From: DAOLOF01 sp964463605
Lineage (GTDB): Bacteria > Patescibacteriota > Microgenomatia > UBA1400 > PJMF01
Direction: 5' to 3'
Assembly: GCA_964463605.1 (NCBI GenBank)
Contig: CAYXBZ010000005.1
Location: forward strand, 1-28,725
DNA length: 28,725 bases
This document shows, piece by piece, positions 1-7,910 of the stretch (its first letter is position 1; each line of letters begins with the position of its first letter). A model generated the notes under the pieces. The model saw only the letters and a program-made list of their open reading frames with translations. It searched no databases and was not told where the DNA came from. Both the position numbers and the translations under genes were made by a program.

Positions 1-1109
1 AATATGTGAAAAAGCACAAGATACCAGTGAAGCAGACGGCCGATTGTCCTTACTCATACGATGACAACATGTGGGGCGTGACAGGCGAGAGCGGTGAGAT
101 TGAGGATCCCGCCTTAATTCCTCCGCTAGAAAAGATTCTGCAGGTCTGCACCTTGCCCGAGAAAGCTCCCAAGAAGCCGGAGTTGGTAGAGTTGGAGTTT
201 GTGCGCGGTTTACCGGTAGCGGTCAACGGCAAATCGATGCCGCTGGCTGATTTGATTATCCACCTTAACAAACTCGGAGCCAAGCATGGGGTGGGTATTG
301 CTCATCATATTGAGGATAGATTGGTTGGCTTGAAGGTGCGCGGCATCTATGAGGCACCGGCTGCCGAGATTATCATCAAGGCTCACTTTGATTTGGAGAA
401 GTATGTGTCTACGGGTCGCGAGAATGAGTTCAAGTCGCTGGTTGATACCAAGTGGGCATATCTTTGCTATGGCGCACTTTGGTATGAGCCGCTGATGTCG
501 CACCTGAATGCATACCTGGACAGCGTTAACCAAAAGGTCACCGGCAAGGTCACCGTTAAGCTGCTGGCAGGCAGAGCAGAAGTGGTGGCAGTGGAGAGTC
601 CCAACGCTCTCTACAAACCCAAGTTGGCTACCTTCATGAAGAACAGCAGTTTTAACCAAAACTGCAGTGCCGGCTTTATCGAGATCTACTCTCTGCAGAT
701 GAGAACCGCTCAAGGGCGCAAAGGTTACGCGCTCTTCACTATCGGCGATGAAAAAGACAAGAAAAAGTTTGCCCCTCTGGCCCAGAAACTCAGCCAGATG
801 GGATTTGAACTCTACGCCACCAAGAACACTCACGGCTATCTCAAAAAACAAGGTTTGAGCTCAATCTTGATCCACAAAATGTTTGAGGAGAAGCAGCCCA
901 ATCTGCAAGATATGCTCAAGCAGAATCGGTTTGATGTGATCTTTCATGTGCCATACTCTGATCAGTCGACTGATGACACCCAAGACAGCCAGTCAATTCA
1001 GGAGTGGGCGGTCAAGAACAACACCCCATACATCACCCGCTTTGAACAAGCTCAAAACTATGTGAGAAAGATGGAAAAAAGAATGGTAAATCAGGAAGGA
1101 GGGAAATAA
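1..1109 (+). CDS. Argininosuccinate synthase-like protein fused to a C-terminal MGS (CarB-type) domain, 5' partial
   Basis: The reading frame is open to the window edge, and residues from the first bases already align with the family, so the N-terminal ATP-pyrophosphatase half lies outside the window. Numbered from the GTG at position 6, residues 10-230 match the ArgG catalytic/tetramer half: YSYDDNMWG near 16-24, GKHGVG-like AKHGVG at 92-97, and EDRLVGLKVRGIYEAP at 103-118. Glu103 and Tyr115 correspond to the citrulline-contacting Glu and Tyr of known structures. Residues about 240-354 form a second domain resembling the allosteric MGS domain of CarB (GFELYAT, HKMFEEKQPNLQDML, DVIFHVPYS). 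Plain ArgG proteins end where this domain begins. The stop overlaps the next start (TAATG), and the operon continues into pyrD-pyrK-pyrE-pyrF. ArgG would join citrulline and aspartate using ATP; the fused domain suggests control by a nucleotide. ArgG homology is sure. Whether it serves arginine or pyrimidine synthesis is open. Confidence 0.88.
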   Translation, partial: YVKKHKIPVKQTADCPYSYDDNMWGVTGESGEIEDPALIPPLEKILQVCTLPEKAPKKPELVELEFVRGLPVAVNGKSMPLADLIIHLNKLGAKHGVGIAHHIEDRLVGLKVRGIYEAPAAEIIIKAHFDLEKYVSTGRENEFKSLVDTKWAYLCYGALWYEPLMSHLNAYLDSVNQKVTGKVTVKLLAGRAEVVAVESPNALYKPKLATFMKNSSFNQNCSAGFIEIYSLQMRTAQGRKGYALFTIGDEKDKKKFAPLAQKLSQMGFELYATKNTHGYLKKQGLSSILIHKMFEEKQPNLQDMLKQNRFDVIFHVPYSDQSTDDTQDSQSIQEWAVKNNTPYITRFEQAQNYVRKMEKRMVNQEGGK

Positions 1110-2086
1110 TGACAGCTCAGAGCCAAGATTGGGACATCAAACAGCATTTATTAAAGATGATCGAGGAGGCCGGCGGCTGGGTAAATACTCATGCTCATCT
1201 GGATCGCGCTTACACAATTGATCTAGACAGCCTCCAGTTGGGCAACGAGCACCTTCACCAAAAGTGGGAGCTGGTTGATGAGATCAAAAGTACCTCAACG
1301 GTTGATCAGATTTACGATCGGATGGCTTTTGCTCTAGAGAAGCAAAGAGAGCAGGGAGTGACGGCCTTGCTGAGTTTTATTGATGTTGATCCGGTGATTG
1401 AGGACAAGGCGATGAAGGCGGCTGTTAGGCTGCGCGAGGCTAACTCTGATATGAATTTGTTGTTTGCCAATCAAACTCTTAAAGGAGTGCTGGAAAAAGA
1501 GGCAAAGCGCTGGTTTGAGCTTGGCTCTGAGTTTGCCGATATTATCGGCGGTCTGCCCGGCAAGGATGCCGGTCATGAAGAGGAGCATCTGGATGCAATT
1601 CTGCACAAAGGCAAGGAGCTAGGCAAGATGGTTCATGTGCATGTGGACCAGCTTAATACCGCTCAGGAAGAGGAGACGGAGCTGCTGATCAAGAAAACCA
1701 AAGAGCATGGAATGCAGGGCAGGGTGGCGGCCATTCACAGTGTGTCGCTGGCTGCTCATCCGCAGGAGTATCGCCAAAAGATTATTAGCGAGCTGGCTGA
1801 GGAGCAAATTGGAGTGATTGTCTGCCCAACTGCTTGGATTGACTCGCGTCGCAGCGAGGAGCTGGCCCCGATTCATAATGCTATTGCGCCAGTGGAGGAG
1901 TTGGTAGCTGCCGAGGTACCAGTTGGTTTGGGCACTGACAACATTGTCGATGTCTACAAGCCATTCACCGATGGGCAGATGTGGATGGAACTGAGATTTT
2001 TACTGGAAACATGTCATTTTTATGATCTTGAGGCTTTAACCAAGATTGCCACTAGCGGTGGCAGAAAGGTGCTGGGACTAGCATGA
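1109..2086 (+). CDS. Cytosine deaminase-like amidohydrolase in the pyr operon
   Basis: This 325-residue metal-dependent hydrolase belongs to the amidohydrolase superfamily and is closest in pattern to CodA/AtzC. Visible ligands are THAHLD (His28, His30), HVHVDQ (His178), AIHSVS (His210) and LGTDN (Asp277), in the order and spacing of cytosine deaminase. The CodA motif HCDE reads HVDQ here, so the catalytic Glu is replaced by Gln181, which argues against ordinary cytosine deamination. HxH lies about 30 residues nearer the N-terminus than in CodA, so the flanking beta-sandwich is reduced. No carboxylated-lysine pattern of a binuclear dihydroorotase was seen. The start overlaps the upstream stop by one base behind an AGGAGGG ribosome site, and the end overlaps pyrD by four bases. 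Position suggests a step before dihydroorotate oxidation, perhaps C-N hydrolysis or ring closure. The substrate is unknown. Confidence 0.85.
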   Translation: MTAQSQDWDIKQHLLKMIEEAGGWVNTHAHLDRAYTIDLDSLQLGNEHLHQKWELVDEIKSTSTVDQIYDRMAFALEKQREQGVTALLSFIDVDPVIEDKAMKAAVRLREANSDMNLLFANQTLKGVLEKEAKRWFELGSEFADIIGGLPGKDAGHEEEHLDAILHKGKELGKMVHVHVDQLNTAQEEETELLIKKTKEHGMQGRVAAIHSVSLAAHPQEYRQKIISELAEEQIGVIVCPTAWIDSRRSEELAPIHNAIAPVEELVAAEVPVGLGTDNIVDVYKPFTDGQMWMELRFLLETCHFYDLEALTKIATSGGRKVLGLA

Positions 2087-3033
2087 AAAAAGGTAAGCAA
2101 AGTGCCAACAAACTAAAGATAAAGTTCTTGAATAAGTTCTGGGAATCACCATTGGTGTTGGCTTCCGGCATCTTGGGGACAGAAGCAGAGCTAATGGCCA
2201 GGGTGGCAGCCACTGGCATTGGGGCTGTGACCACCAAGTCGTGTGGCCTAGAGCCGCGCTCCGGTCACGAGAATCCGACCGTGATTGCGTTGGAACACGG
2301 CTTGTTAAACGCGGTGGGCTTAAGCAATCCTGGCGTTGAGGCCGAGATCATCGAGATCAAAAAACTCAAAAAAATACTTAAAAAACAGCAGCTTAAAACC
2401 AAGGTCATTGCCAGTTTTTTTGGCTTTAGCGCCGATGAGTTTTTGCAAGTTGCAGAAAAATTAGTCACAGCAAAGCCAGATTATCTGGAAATGAATCCTT
2501 CTTGTCCCAATGTGGCCAGCGAAAACAAGGAGTGTTTTTCTGACACTCCATCAGGAATTTATCAACTCACAAAAGCAGTAAAAAAGCTAACAGGAGATAC
2601 TCCGTTAATCGTTAAACTTTCGCCCAATGTAGCCAATATTGTCAGCATTGCTCAGGCTGCTTGTGACGGGGGAGCCGATGCCATCTGTGCCATCAATACC
2701 CTATTTGGAATGGCGATTGATTTAGAGTCTGGCAGGCCAATTCTTACCAATAAAATGGGAGGTGTTTCTGGTCCGGCTATTAAACCGGTGGCGGTGCGCT
2801 GCGTTTACCAAATCAGCCAAGCGGTCAAGGTGCCGGTGATCGGTTTGGGTGGAGTGAGTTGCGCTGAAGATGCTCTGGAGATGACATATGCTGGTGCAAC
2901 TGCGGTAGGAGTAGGCAGCGCTGTTTACCAGGGCGGAATCAAAGTTTTTTCAAAAATCAATAATGAGTTGGACGATTGGTTAGAAAGCAAGAACATCAGT
3001 TCAATTAGCAAACTACGAGGAAAGGCTTGGTAA
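2083..3033 (+). CDS. pyrD: Dihydroorotate dehydrogenase, class 1B catalytic subunit
   Basis: This FMN enzyme oxidises dihydroorotate to orotate, the fourth step of UMP synthesis. The 316 residues cover the usual TIM barrel: SPLVLASG near residue 22, TTKSCGLEPR near 50, GLSNPG at 79-84, MNPSCPN at 137-143 with Cys141 as the class 1 catalytic base, VKLSPN near 177, and the phosphate-binding GLGGV and VGVGSAV near the C-terminus. Class 2 enzymes carry Ser in place of Cys141. The adjacent pyrK makes this the heterotetrameric NAD-linked type 1B enzyme, which is soluble and independent of quinones. The ATG overlaps the amidohydrolase stop (ATGA), indicating translational coupling. Confidence 0.95.
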   Translation: MKKGKQSANKLKIKFLNKFWESPLVLASGILGTEAELMARVAATGIGAVTTKSCGLEPRSGHENPTVIALEHGLLNAVGLSNPGVEAEIIEIKKLKKILKKQQLKTKVIASFFGFSADEFLQVAEKLVTAKPDYLEMNPSCPNVASENKECFSDTPSGIYQLTKAVKKLTGDTPLIVKLSPNVANIVSIAQAACDGGADAICAINTLFGMAIDLESGRPILTNKMGGVSGPAIKPVAVRCVYQISQAVKVPVIGLGGVSCAEDALEMTYAGATAVGVGSAVYQGGIKVFSKINNELDDWLESKNISSISKLRGKAW

Positions 3034-3035
3034 AT

Positions 3036-3782
3036 ATGTGCAACACAACTCAACACCCAGCATCAAAGCCCATCGCGGCTACGGTAAAAAAGATTGTGCA
3101 AGAAAATCACCGTACTGTCAGCATTGTTACCGATGCGAAAATAGAGGCAAAGCCGGGGCAGTTTTTAATGGTGTGGCATCCGGATAAAGCCGAGAAGCCT
3201 TTCTCGATCACTACTATCTCTCCTTTAAGCTTTACAGTTCAAGAAGTGGGCGAGTTCTCCCAATTCTTAGTAAGGCAGCTAAAAAAAGGAGACAAGATTT
3301 GGTATCGTGGGCCGTTTGGAGATGGAGTTTATCGAGTGGTTAAAGGCAGAAAGATTTTGGTGGCGGGTGGCTGTGGCTGTGTGCCGCTGTATGCGCTAGC
3401 CCAATCAATCAAAGAGGAAGAAGGAACAAAAGATACATTAATAATAGTTGGAGCCAGAGACAGCAAGGAGCTGTTGTTTGTTGATAAGTTTAGTCAGCTA
3501 GGTTTTGAGATTAAGGTTGCCACTGATGATGGTTCACAAGGGTTTCATGGCAATGGTGTGGAGTTACTCAAAAAGCATTTGGAGCAAGTAGCCTGTGTTT
3601 ATAGCTGCGGTCCTTCGCCGATGTTAAAAGCTTTGGCTGAGGTGTGTCAACAGGCTGGCGTCCCGATTCAAGTCAGCTTGGAAGAGATCATGAAATGCGG
3701 TTTTGGAGTGTGCGGCTCATGTGCGCGGGGAGGGAAGCTAGTCTGCAAAGACGGTCCGGTTTTTGATCAGTGGTTGGAATAA
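3036..3782 (+). CDS. pyrK: Dihydroorotate dehydrogenase electron transfer subunit
   Basis: This is the FAD and [2Fe-2S] subunit passing electrons from PyrD to NAD+. It has a ferredoxin-reductase fold. The FAD-site motif EKPFSI lies near residue 54, the nucleotide-binding loop VAGGCGCVPLYALA near 109, and YSCGPSPM near 189. The C-terminal cluster ligands are Cys221, Cys226, Cys229 and Cys237 in KCGFGVCGSCA...LVC (numbered from this ATG). An in-frame TTG at 3027 lies inside the pyrD end and closer to the GAGGAAAGG site, so it could be the true start and would add three residues. Length is normal for the family. Confidence 0.95.
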   Translation: MCNTTQHPASKPIAATVKKIVQENHRTVSIVTDAKIEAKPGQFLMVWHPDKAEKPFSITTISPLSFTVQEVGEFSQFLVRQLKKGDKIWYRGPFGDGVYRVVKGRKILVAGGCGCVPLYALAQSIKEEEGTKDTLIIVGARDSKELLFVDKFSQLGFEIKVATDDGSQGFHGNGVELLKKHLEQVACVYSCGPSPMLKALAEVCQQAGVPIQVSLEEIMKCGFGVCGSCARGGKLVCKDGPVFDQWLE

Positions 3783-3803
3783 CAATTATCTATGGAGTTA
3801 TAG

Positions 3804-4442
3804 ATGCCAAAAAATAAATCGGTAATCGATGTTCTTGAGTCAGTTGGCGCAGTGATGCGTAACGACCACTTTGTTTATACGTCTGGTAAACATGGCAGTG
3901 TTTACATCAATAAAGATGCGCTTTATCCGCATGTGGAGCAAACAGCCCAGGTAGGCAGGATGATGGCCGAGAAGTGTGCTCATCTGGAAATTGATTCAAT
4001 TGCTGCTCCAGCTTTGGGTGGCATCATTCTTTCGCAGTGGGTGGGATTTCATCTTTCTCAGCTTAAAGGCAAGCCGATCTACTCGGTTTATGCTGAGAAG
4101 GACGGGCGGGGAGGTTTTGTGTTTGCTCGCGGCTATGATCAGTACATCAAAAACAAAAAAGTACTAGTGTTAGAAGATTTAACCACTACCGGCGGTTCTG
4201 TCAAAAAGGTGGTCGAGGTGGTCCGCTCTTATGAAGGCGAGGTGGCTGGAGTTTGTGTCATGGTTAATCGTAACCCTGATGTGGTTAATCAAGAGATGTT
4301 TGATGCACCATTTTTCTACTTAGGAGAGCTGAAAGCCGAGGCGTATGATGAGGATGATATGCCGGCAGAATTAAAGCAAAGGCCGATCAATACAAAAGTA
4401 GGACACGGTAAAAAATACTTGGAGGAAAAAGGAAGCAAATGA
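3804..4442 (+). CDS. pyrE: Orotate phosphoribosyltransferase
   Basis: It transfers phosphoribose from PRPP to orotate to give OMP. The 212-residue type I phosphoribosyltransferase shows YTSGKHGSVYIN near residue 25, APALGGI near 68, and the PRPP-binding signature VLVLEDLTTTGGS at 120-132 with the paired acidic residues. It sits 21 bases after pyrK behind a GGAG ribosome site and overlaps pyrF by four bases (ATGA), so it is translated with its pathway partner. A C-terminal extension of about 35 residues follows the core (KAEAYDEDDMPAE onward). No key residue is missing. Confidence 0.94.
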   Translation: MPKNKSVIDVLESVGAVMRNDHFVYTSGKHGSVYINKDALYPHVEQTAQVGRMMAEKCAHLEIDSIAAPALGGIILSQWVGFHLSQLKGKPIYSVYAEKDGRGGFVFARGYDQYIKNKKVLVLEDLTTTGGSVKKVVEVVRSYEGEVAGVCVMVNRNPDVVNQEMFDAPFFYLGELKAEAYDEDDMPAELKQRPINTKVGHGKKYLEEKGSK

Positions 4443-5230
4443 GCATTATTGAAAAACTTGATCAAAGAGCGAAAGATGTTGGTTCTCTGCTGTGTGTGGG
4501 ATTAGACAGCGATATTAAGCGACTACCACAGAGATTTCTAAAAAAAGAGCATCCCCAATTTGAGTTTAATAAATGGATCATTGATCAGACTCATCAATAT
4601 GTTTGTGCCTATAAACCCAACCTAGCCTTTTATGAAGCCAGAGGCGCTATTGGTTGGAGTGAACTGGCGATGACCACCAAGTATCTTCAACTAGAGCACT
4701 CTGATATTTTCTTGATTGCGGATGCCAAGCGAGCCGATATCGGCTCCACCAACCAAGGCTATGTGACGGCCATTTTGGATGAATTGGGTTTTGATGCTGT
4801 TACCCTGAGCCCATACTTAGGGCAGGAAGCCCTTGAGCCATTCCTGAAAAGAAAAGACAAAGCCTGCATTATTCTGTGCCGCACCTCCAATCCCGGGGCA
4901 GGGGAGTTTCAGGATTTAGAGGTTGAGGGCAAACCGCTTTGGCGGCATGTGGCAGAAAAAGTTGCCGGCAGCTGGAACAAGAATAGTAACTGCATGTTGG
5001 TCGTTGGAGCAACTTACCCAAAGGAACTGCAGCAGGTAAGACAAGCTGTAAACGATATGTGGCTGCTGGTTCCTGGAGTGGGAGCGCAAGGAGGCGATTT
5101 GGAGGCGGTGCTTAAGGTAGGCCTAAACAGCCAGAGCAGGGGACTGGTCATTAACTCCTCAAGAGGGATCATCTTTGCGGATGATCCGAAGAAGGAGGCG
5201 AAAAAGGTATTTGAAAGTATTAAAAAGTAG
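4439..5230 (+). CDS. pyrF: Orotidine 5'-phosphate decarboxylase, type 2
   Basis: It decarboxylates OMP to UMP, the last step of the pathway. The 263 residues carry LCVGLDSD near residue 18, YKPNLAFYE near 58, and the catalytic DAKRADIG, with Asp95, Lys97 and Asp100 forming the charged triad. ILCRTSNPGA near 146 and VVGATYP near 183 are typical of the longer type 2 branch, as is VPGVGAQGG near 206. It overlaps pyrE and ends the recognisable pyr operon; the next gene begins 12 bases later and may be read through. Confidence 0.95.
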   Translation: MSIIEKLDQRAKDVGSLLCVGLDSDIKRLPQRFLKKEHPQFEFNKWIIDQTHQYVCAYKPNLAFYEARGAIGWSELAMTTKYLQLEHSDIFLIADAKRADIGSTNQGYVTAILDELGFDAVTLSPYLGQEALEPFLKRKDKACIILCRTSNPGAGEFQDLEVEGKPLWRHVAEKVAGSWNKNSNCMLVVGATYPKELQQVRQAVNDMWLLVPGVGAQGGDLEAVLKVGLNSQSRGLVINSSRGIIFADDPKKEAKKVFESIKK

Positions 5231-5242
5231 AGAAAGGAAAGA

Positions 5243-5623
5243 ATGGAGCATACATGTACTGGTATTAGAGGAGAGAGAAGAGTAGAGGATTGTTATATCC
5301 CCAAAGCTAGGCAGATATCAGCCTTTTTAGAGCAACGCGTTTTAGCACAGGAGCTTACGAAGGACACTTTGCAACACTTGGTGGTAGAGATTGCAGAAGA
5401 AGCTGGCTGCATTATTGGTGCACTCTGGCTTAATGGGGCGAATGTAGCAGAGAATGGCGACTATTCTACAATATATAAACCACTAACAATTAGAGACGTC
5501 TTAGGTTTAAGGTTTAAGTTATTTTTTATGGTGAATTCTGAAGGAGAGTTTTTGATAATCGCTGAACCATTATCTGTCCAACTTGTCACTATTCCTAGTC
5601 CAGAAACTCAAGTTTTTGTATAA
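5243..5623 (+). CDS. Conserved-looking hypothetical protein, 126 aa
   Basis: I do not recognise the family. The gene follows pyrF by 12 bases with an AGAAAGGA ribosome site, so it is probably on the same transcript. The protein is cytoplasmic by appearance, with no signal or membrane segment. An N-terminal helix-rich half contains a run of acidic and leucine residues (ELTKDTLQHLVVEIAEEAG). A beta-rich half follows (KLFFMVNSEGEFLIIAEPL), reminiscent of a small sensory or ligand-binding fold, though this is only impression. Base composition turns visibly more A+T rich here than in the pyr genes. Confidence 0.6.
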   Translation: MEHTCTGIRGERRVEDCYIPKARQISAFLEQRVLAQELTKDTLQHLVVEIAEEAGCIIGALWLNGANVAENGDYSTIYKPLTIRDVLGLRFKLFFMVNSEGEFLIIAEPLSVQLVTIPSPETQVFV

Positions 5624-5658
5624 TTCTTCACAGAAGAAATATTTCTCAGTCAAATGAA

Positions 5659-6699
5659 ATGAAATCACGATTCAAGATAGACAAAATAAACTACATAGTA
5701 GTTGGAGCTGTTGTTCTCAGCGTGGTAGTCACCAGTGGGTTTTATTATCTCCAGCAGCAGCAACTTCTTCTTCGAAATAAATTTTTAGAAGAATGGCATC
5801 AGGAAAATTACCAAGCTATTAACGATTGTCACAGGCTTAACCAGTCAGTTCAAAACGCACCAACCGCAACTTCAGAATCAAAAGTGTTTTTTCAAAGATC
5901 ATTCGGACAACTTCACCGGATTGTGGTGGGCGATGGAGGGAGAGTGACTGTTACAACACTTGATGAAGATACGGGAGAGGAAGTACTAACGGTCAAAGAT
6001 GCAAATCCCTTTAATCAACTATTTGCAAATATGAGATGGGGAGATTTTAGTGACGTTGTTATCGCGCAAGAGGGTGAAAATTATTACGCTGTCCTCAAAA
6101 TTAGTTTGGGTCTATTTGGTGATCAGCTTTATCTAATTCAAACAGACGAATACAACTCAAATTATCAAGTTAAAGCGCTAGAGTTTTATCCTCAAGACAA
6201 GCTTGCTTTGTGCAGCCTTAAATTAGTTGATTATTTTCCCAAACGTCAGCAGATCTTAATTGATCAAGGTTGTGGAGACGCCTGTTGGGGTACAGGCGAC
6301 TTAGTTCTGCTAACTTTGTCGGGACAAAAAACTAAACTGATGAATTATGCTTCAGGTTGCGGTCTGGAAGCTAATGAGGAAGAATTATCTCTTCCACCAA
6401 CATATCTTGGATATGTTCAAGGCAAATTATTTTTTGGTGAGGTTGAAATGGAGGACGGAAACTGGGAAAACACTAAAATTGTGAAAATTTTTCAAATGGA
6501 TCCTTTCTCGCGTCAGAGGCAATATCTCGACATTGATCTATCGCAAATACAATTGGGCGAAAGTTGGAGGTTGCTTGAAAATCAGCTACGTTCAAACGAA
6601 CTACCTCTTCAGGGTGTGTATTATGACGCAAATCGCTTTTTTGCTTTGGATGTTGTAGAAGAAACAATCAGAGAGGTAAATCTCGATGATCAAATCTAA
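5659..6699 (+). CDS. Membrane-anchored extracytoplasmic protein of unknown function
   Basis: The 346 residues begin with a basic stretch and one hydrophobic segment (about residues 10-27, YIVVGAVVLSVVVTSGFYYL). The remainder is soluble and presumably outside the membrane. It contains repeated beta-like stretches and two Cys-containing segments (DQGCGDACWGTGD, ASGCGLEANEE). Four cysteines in about 40 residues could form disulfides or a metal site. The middle (KLVDYFPKRQQILIDQGCG) and the end (NRFFALDVVEETIREVNLDD) read like a beta-propeller-type or carbohydrate-surface protein, but no family is assigned. No Shine-Dalgarno site precedes the ATG. It overlaps the following Nudix gene by 14 bases. 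Confidence 0.6.
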   Translation: MKSRFKIDKINYIVVGAVVLSVVVTSGFYYLQQQQLLLRNKFLEEWHQENYQAINDCHRLNQSVQNAPTATSESKVFFQRSFGQLHRIVVGDGGRVTVTTLDEDTGEEVLTVKDANPFNQLFANMRWGDFSDVVIAQEGENYYAVLKISLGLFGDQLYLIQTDEYNSNYQVKALEFYPQDKLALCSLKLVDYFPKRQQILIDQGCGDACWGTGDLVLLTLSGQKTKLMNYASGCGLEANEEELSLPPTYLGYVQGKLFFGEVEMEDGNWENTKIVKIFQMDPFSRQRQYLDIDLSQIQLGESWRLLENQLRSNELPLQGVYYDANRFFALDVVEETIREVNLDDQI

Positions 6700-7264
6700 T
6701 TATTCTGGCAGGATCAATGATCCTGTTCAACGTCAATCTCTCCTTGCCTTTATCAACTCTGCTCACGATCCGCTTAATCTTAAACAGCAGTTTTTTGATC
6801 GGCTAAAGCAGGGTAGCCCCACTCGCAGCGAAGACTCTGCTTCCCACTTTTGCGCCTTCTTTGCACCATTTGATCCACAAGAACGAGAAGTGTTCATCGG
6901 TCATCACATCAAAGGTGACCGTTGGTTGTTTAATGGCGGTCATCTAGATCAGGGAGAAACACCTCTGCAAACAGTTACAAGAGAAATGCAAGAGGAATGG
7001 GGAAGCGAAATAGGTGACTATCAAATTCTTGATACTAATTTGATCACCGTCACTCATATTAGTAGTCCAAATCAAACCTGCCGCATTCATTATGACTTGT
7101 GGTTCTTTGTATCCTTGAACAAGTCGCAGTTCAAGCCCGATAAAATGCTTCTTAAAAAAGAGTTTCATCGATGGGGATGGAAAAGTGAGGCTGAGGCTAT
7201 GGAGATTTGTGAAAAAGAAGATGTGCAGGAGGCTCTAGATATGATCTTTCATGATCTTATTTGA
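6686..7264 (+). CDS. Nudix hydrolase (first of a pair)
   Basis: The Nudix box is complete at residues 85-107: Gly85, Glu91, and REMQEEWGS at 99-107, giving the Mg-binding Glu set. Nudix proteins hydrolyse nucleoside diphosphates linked to another moiety; the substrate cannot be read from the sequence. About 60 residues precede the fold (REVFIGHH starts the first strand), so this is a long form of 192 residues. A GAGAGG ribosome site lies inside the end of the preceding gene, which it overlaps by 14 bases. It is followed by a second, more compact Nudix gene. Confidence 0.85.
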   Translation: MIKSNYSGRINDPVQRQSLLAFINSAHDPLNLKQQFFDRLKQGSPTRSEDSASHFCAFFAPFDPQEREVFIGHHIKGDRWLFNGGHLDQGETPLQTVTREMQEEWGSEIGDYQILDTNLITVTHISSPNQTCRIHYDLWFFVSLNKSQFKPDKMLLKKEFHRWGWKSEAEAMEICEKEDVQEALDMIFHDLI

Positions 7265-7742
7265 TAAAATTGAGCACATGCCAACAAACGACTCAACTCA
7301 CTTAAGGACTATTGCAGCAGGCTTGATTATCTCGGCTGACAACATGGTTTTGTTGGGGAGAAAAGACAGCAGTAGCTACTATCCCGACTGCTGGCATCTG
7401 CCCGGCGGCGGAGTAAAAGACGGCGAAACCCCGGAGCAGGCTCTCGTCAGGGAGATTCAGGAAGAAACAGGCATCAACCTTGAAATGGAACAGGCATTAA
7501 TAGAAATGGCCGATGACCAGGGCAGAGGAGAGCATATCAAAACCGACTCAAATGGCCGAAGAATACTGGTAGAGATGGAGTTTTTGGTCTTTAAGGTAAC
7601 TCTGGCAAAAACCTCTGCTCAAATGGAGGCGCGCCCCGGCAGTGATCTAGAGGAGCTGCGCTGGGTGGATCTTAAACAGCTGAGCGAACTGAAACACACC
7701 CTGCCTTCTCGTGAGTTATTTGAGAGGTTGAGGTTAGGATAA
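7251..7742 (+). CDS. Nudix hydrolase (second of a pair)
   Basis: The Nudix box LPGGGVKDGETPEQALVREI leads into EETGI, spanning residues 53-75 with all canonical Gly, Glu and Arg positions. The fold starts at AAGLIISADNMVLLGRKD and ends with RWVDLKQL, the usual arrangement for an MutT-like enzyme. The ATG at 7251 would overlap the upstream gene by 14 bases. A later ATG at 7278 (MPTNDST) leaves the fold intact and is equally credible. The gene is visibly more G+C rich than the first Nudix gene, so the pair may not be a recent duplication. Confidence 0.88.
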   Translation: MILFDKIEHMPTNDSTHLRTIAAGLIISADNMVLLGRKDSSSYYPDCWHLPGGGVKDGETPEQALVREIQEETGINLEMEQALIEMADDQGRGEHIKTDSNGRRILVEMEFLVFKVTLAKTSAQMEARPGSDLEELRWVDLKQLSELKHTLPSRELFERLRLG

Positions 7743-7910
7743 AGTATCTTTTAGCAGAGAGAAAGAGAATAATGTGATTGTGTCTCACCAAATAATAATT
7801 AGCGTGAAGTGATGATCTGGTTATGGTAGATTAATATATGAGATTAGTTGCTCTGTTGCAGATAAAGATTGTAGATTACTGGGGCTAATAAAGTTTGAAA
7901 AAATCAGAAT

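Noticed and set aside
1619..1876. Antisense open frames within the amidohydrolase and other G+C-rich genes
   Set aside because: They mirror real coding sequence on the + strand and have no start signals or motifs.
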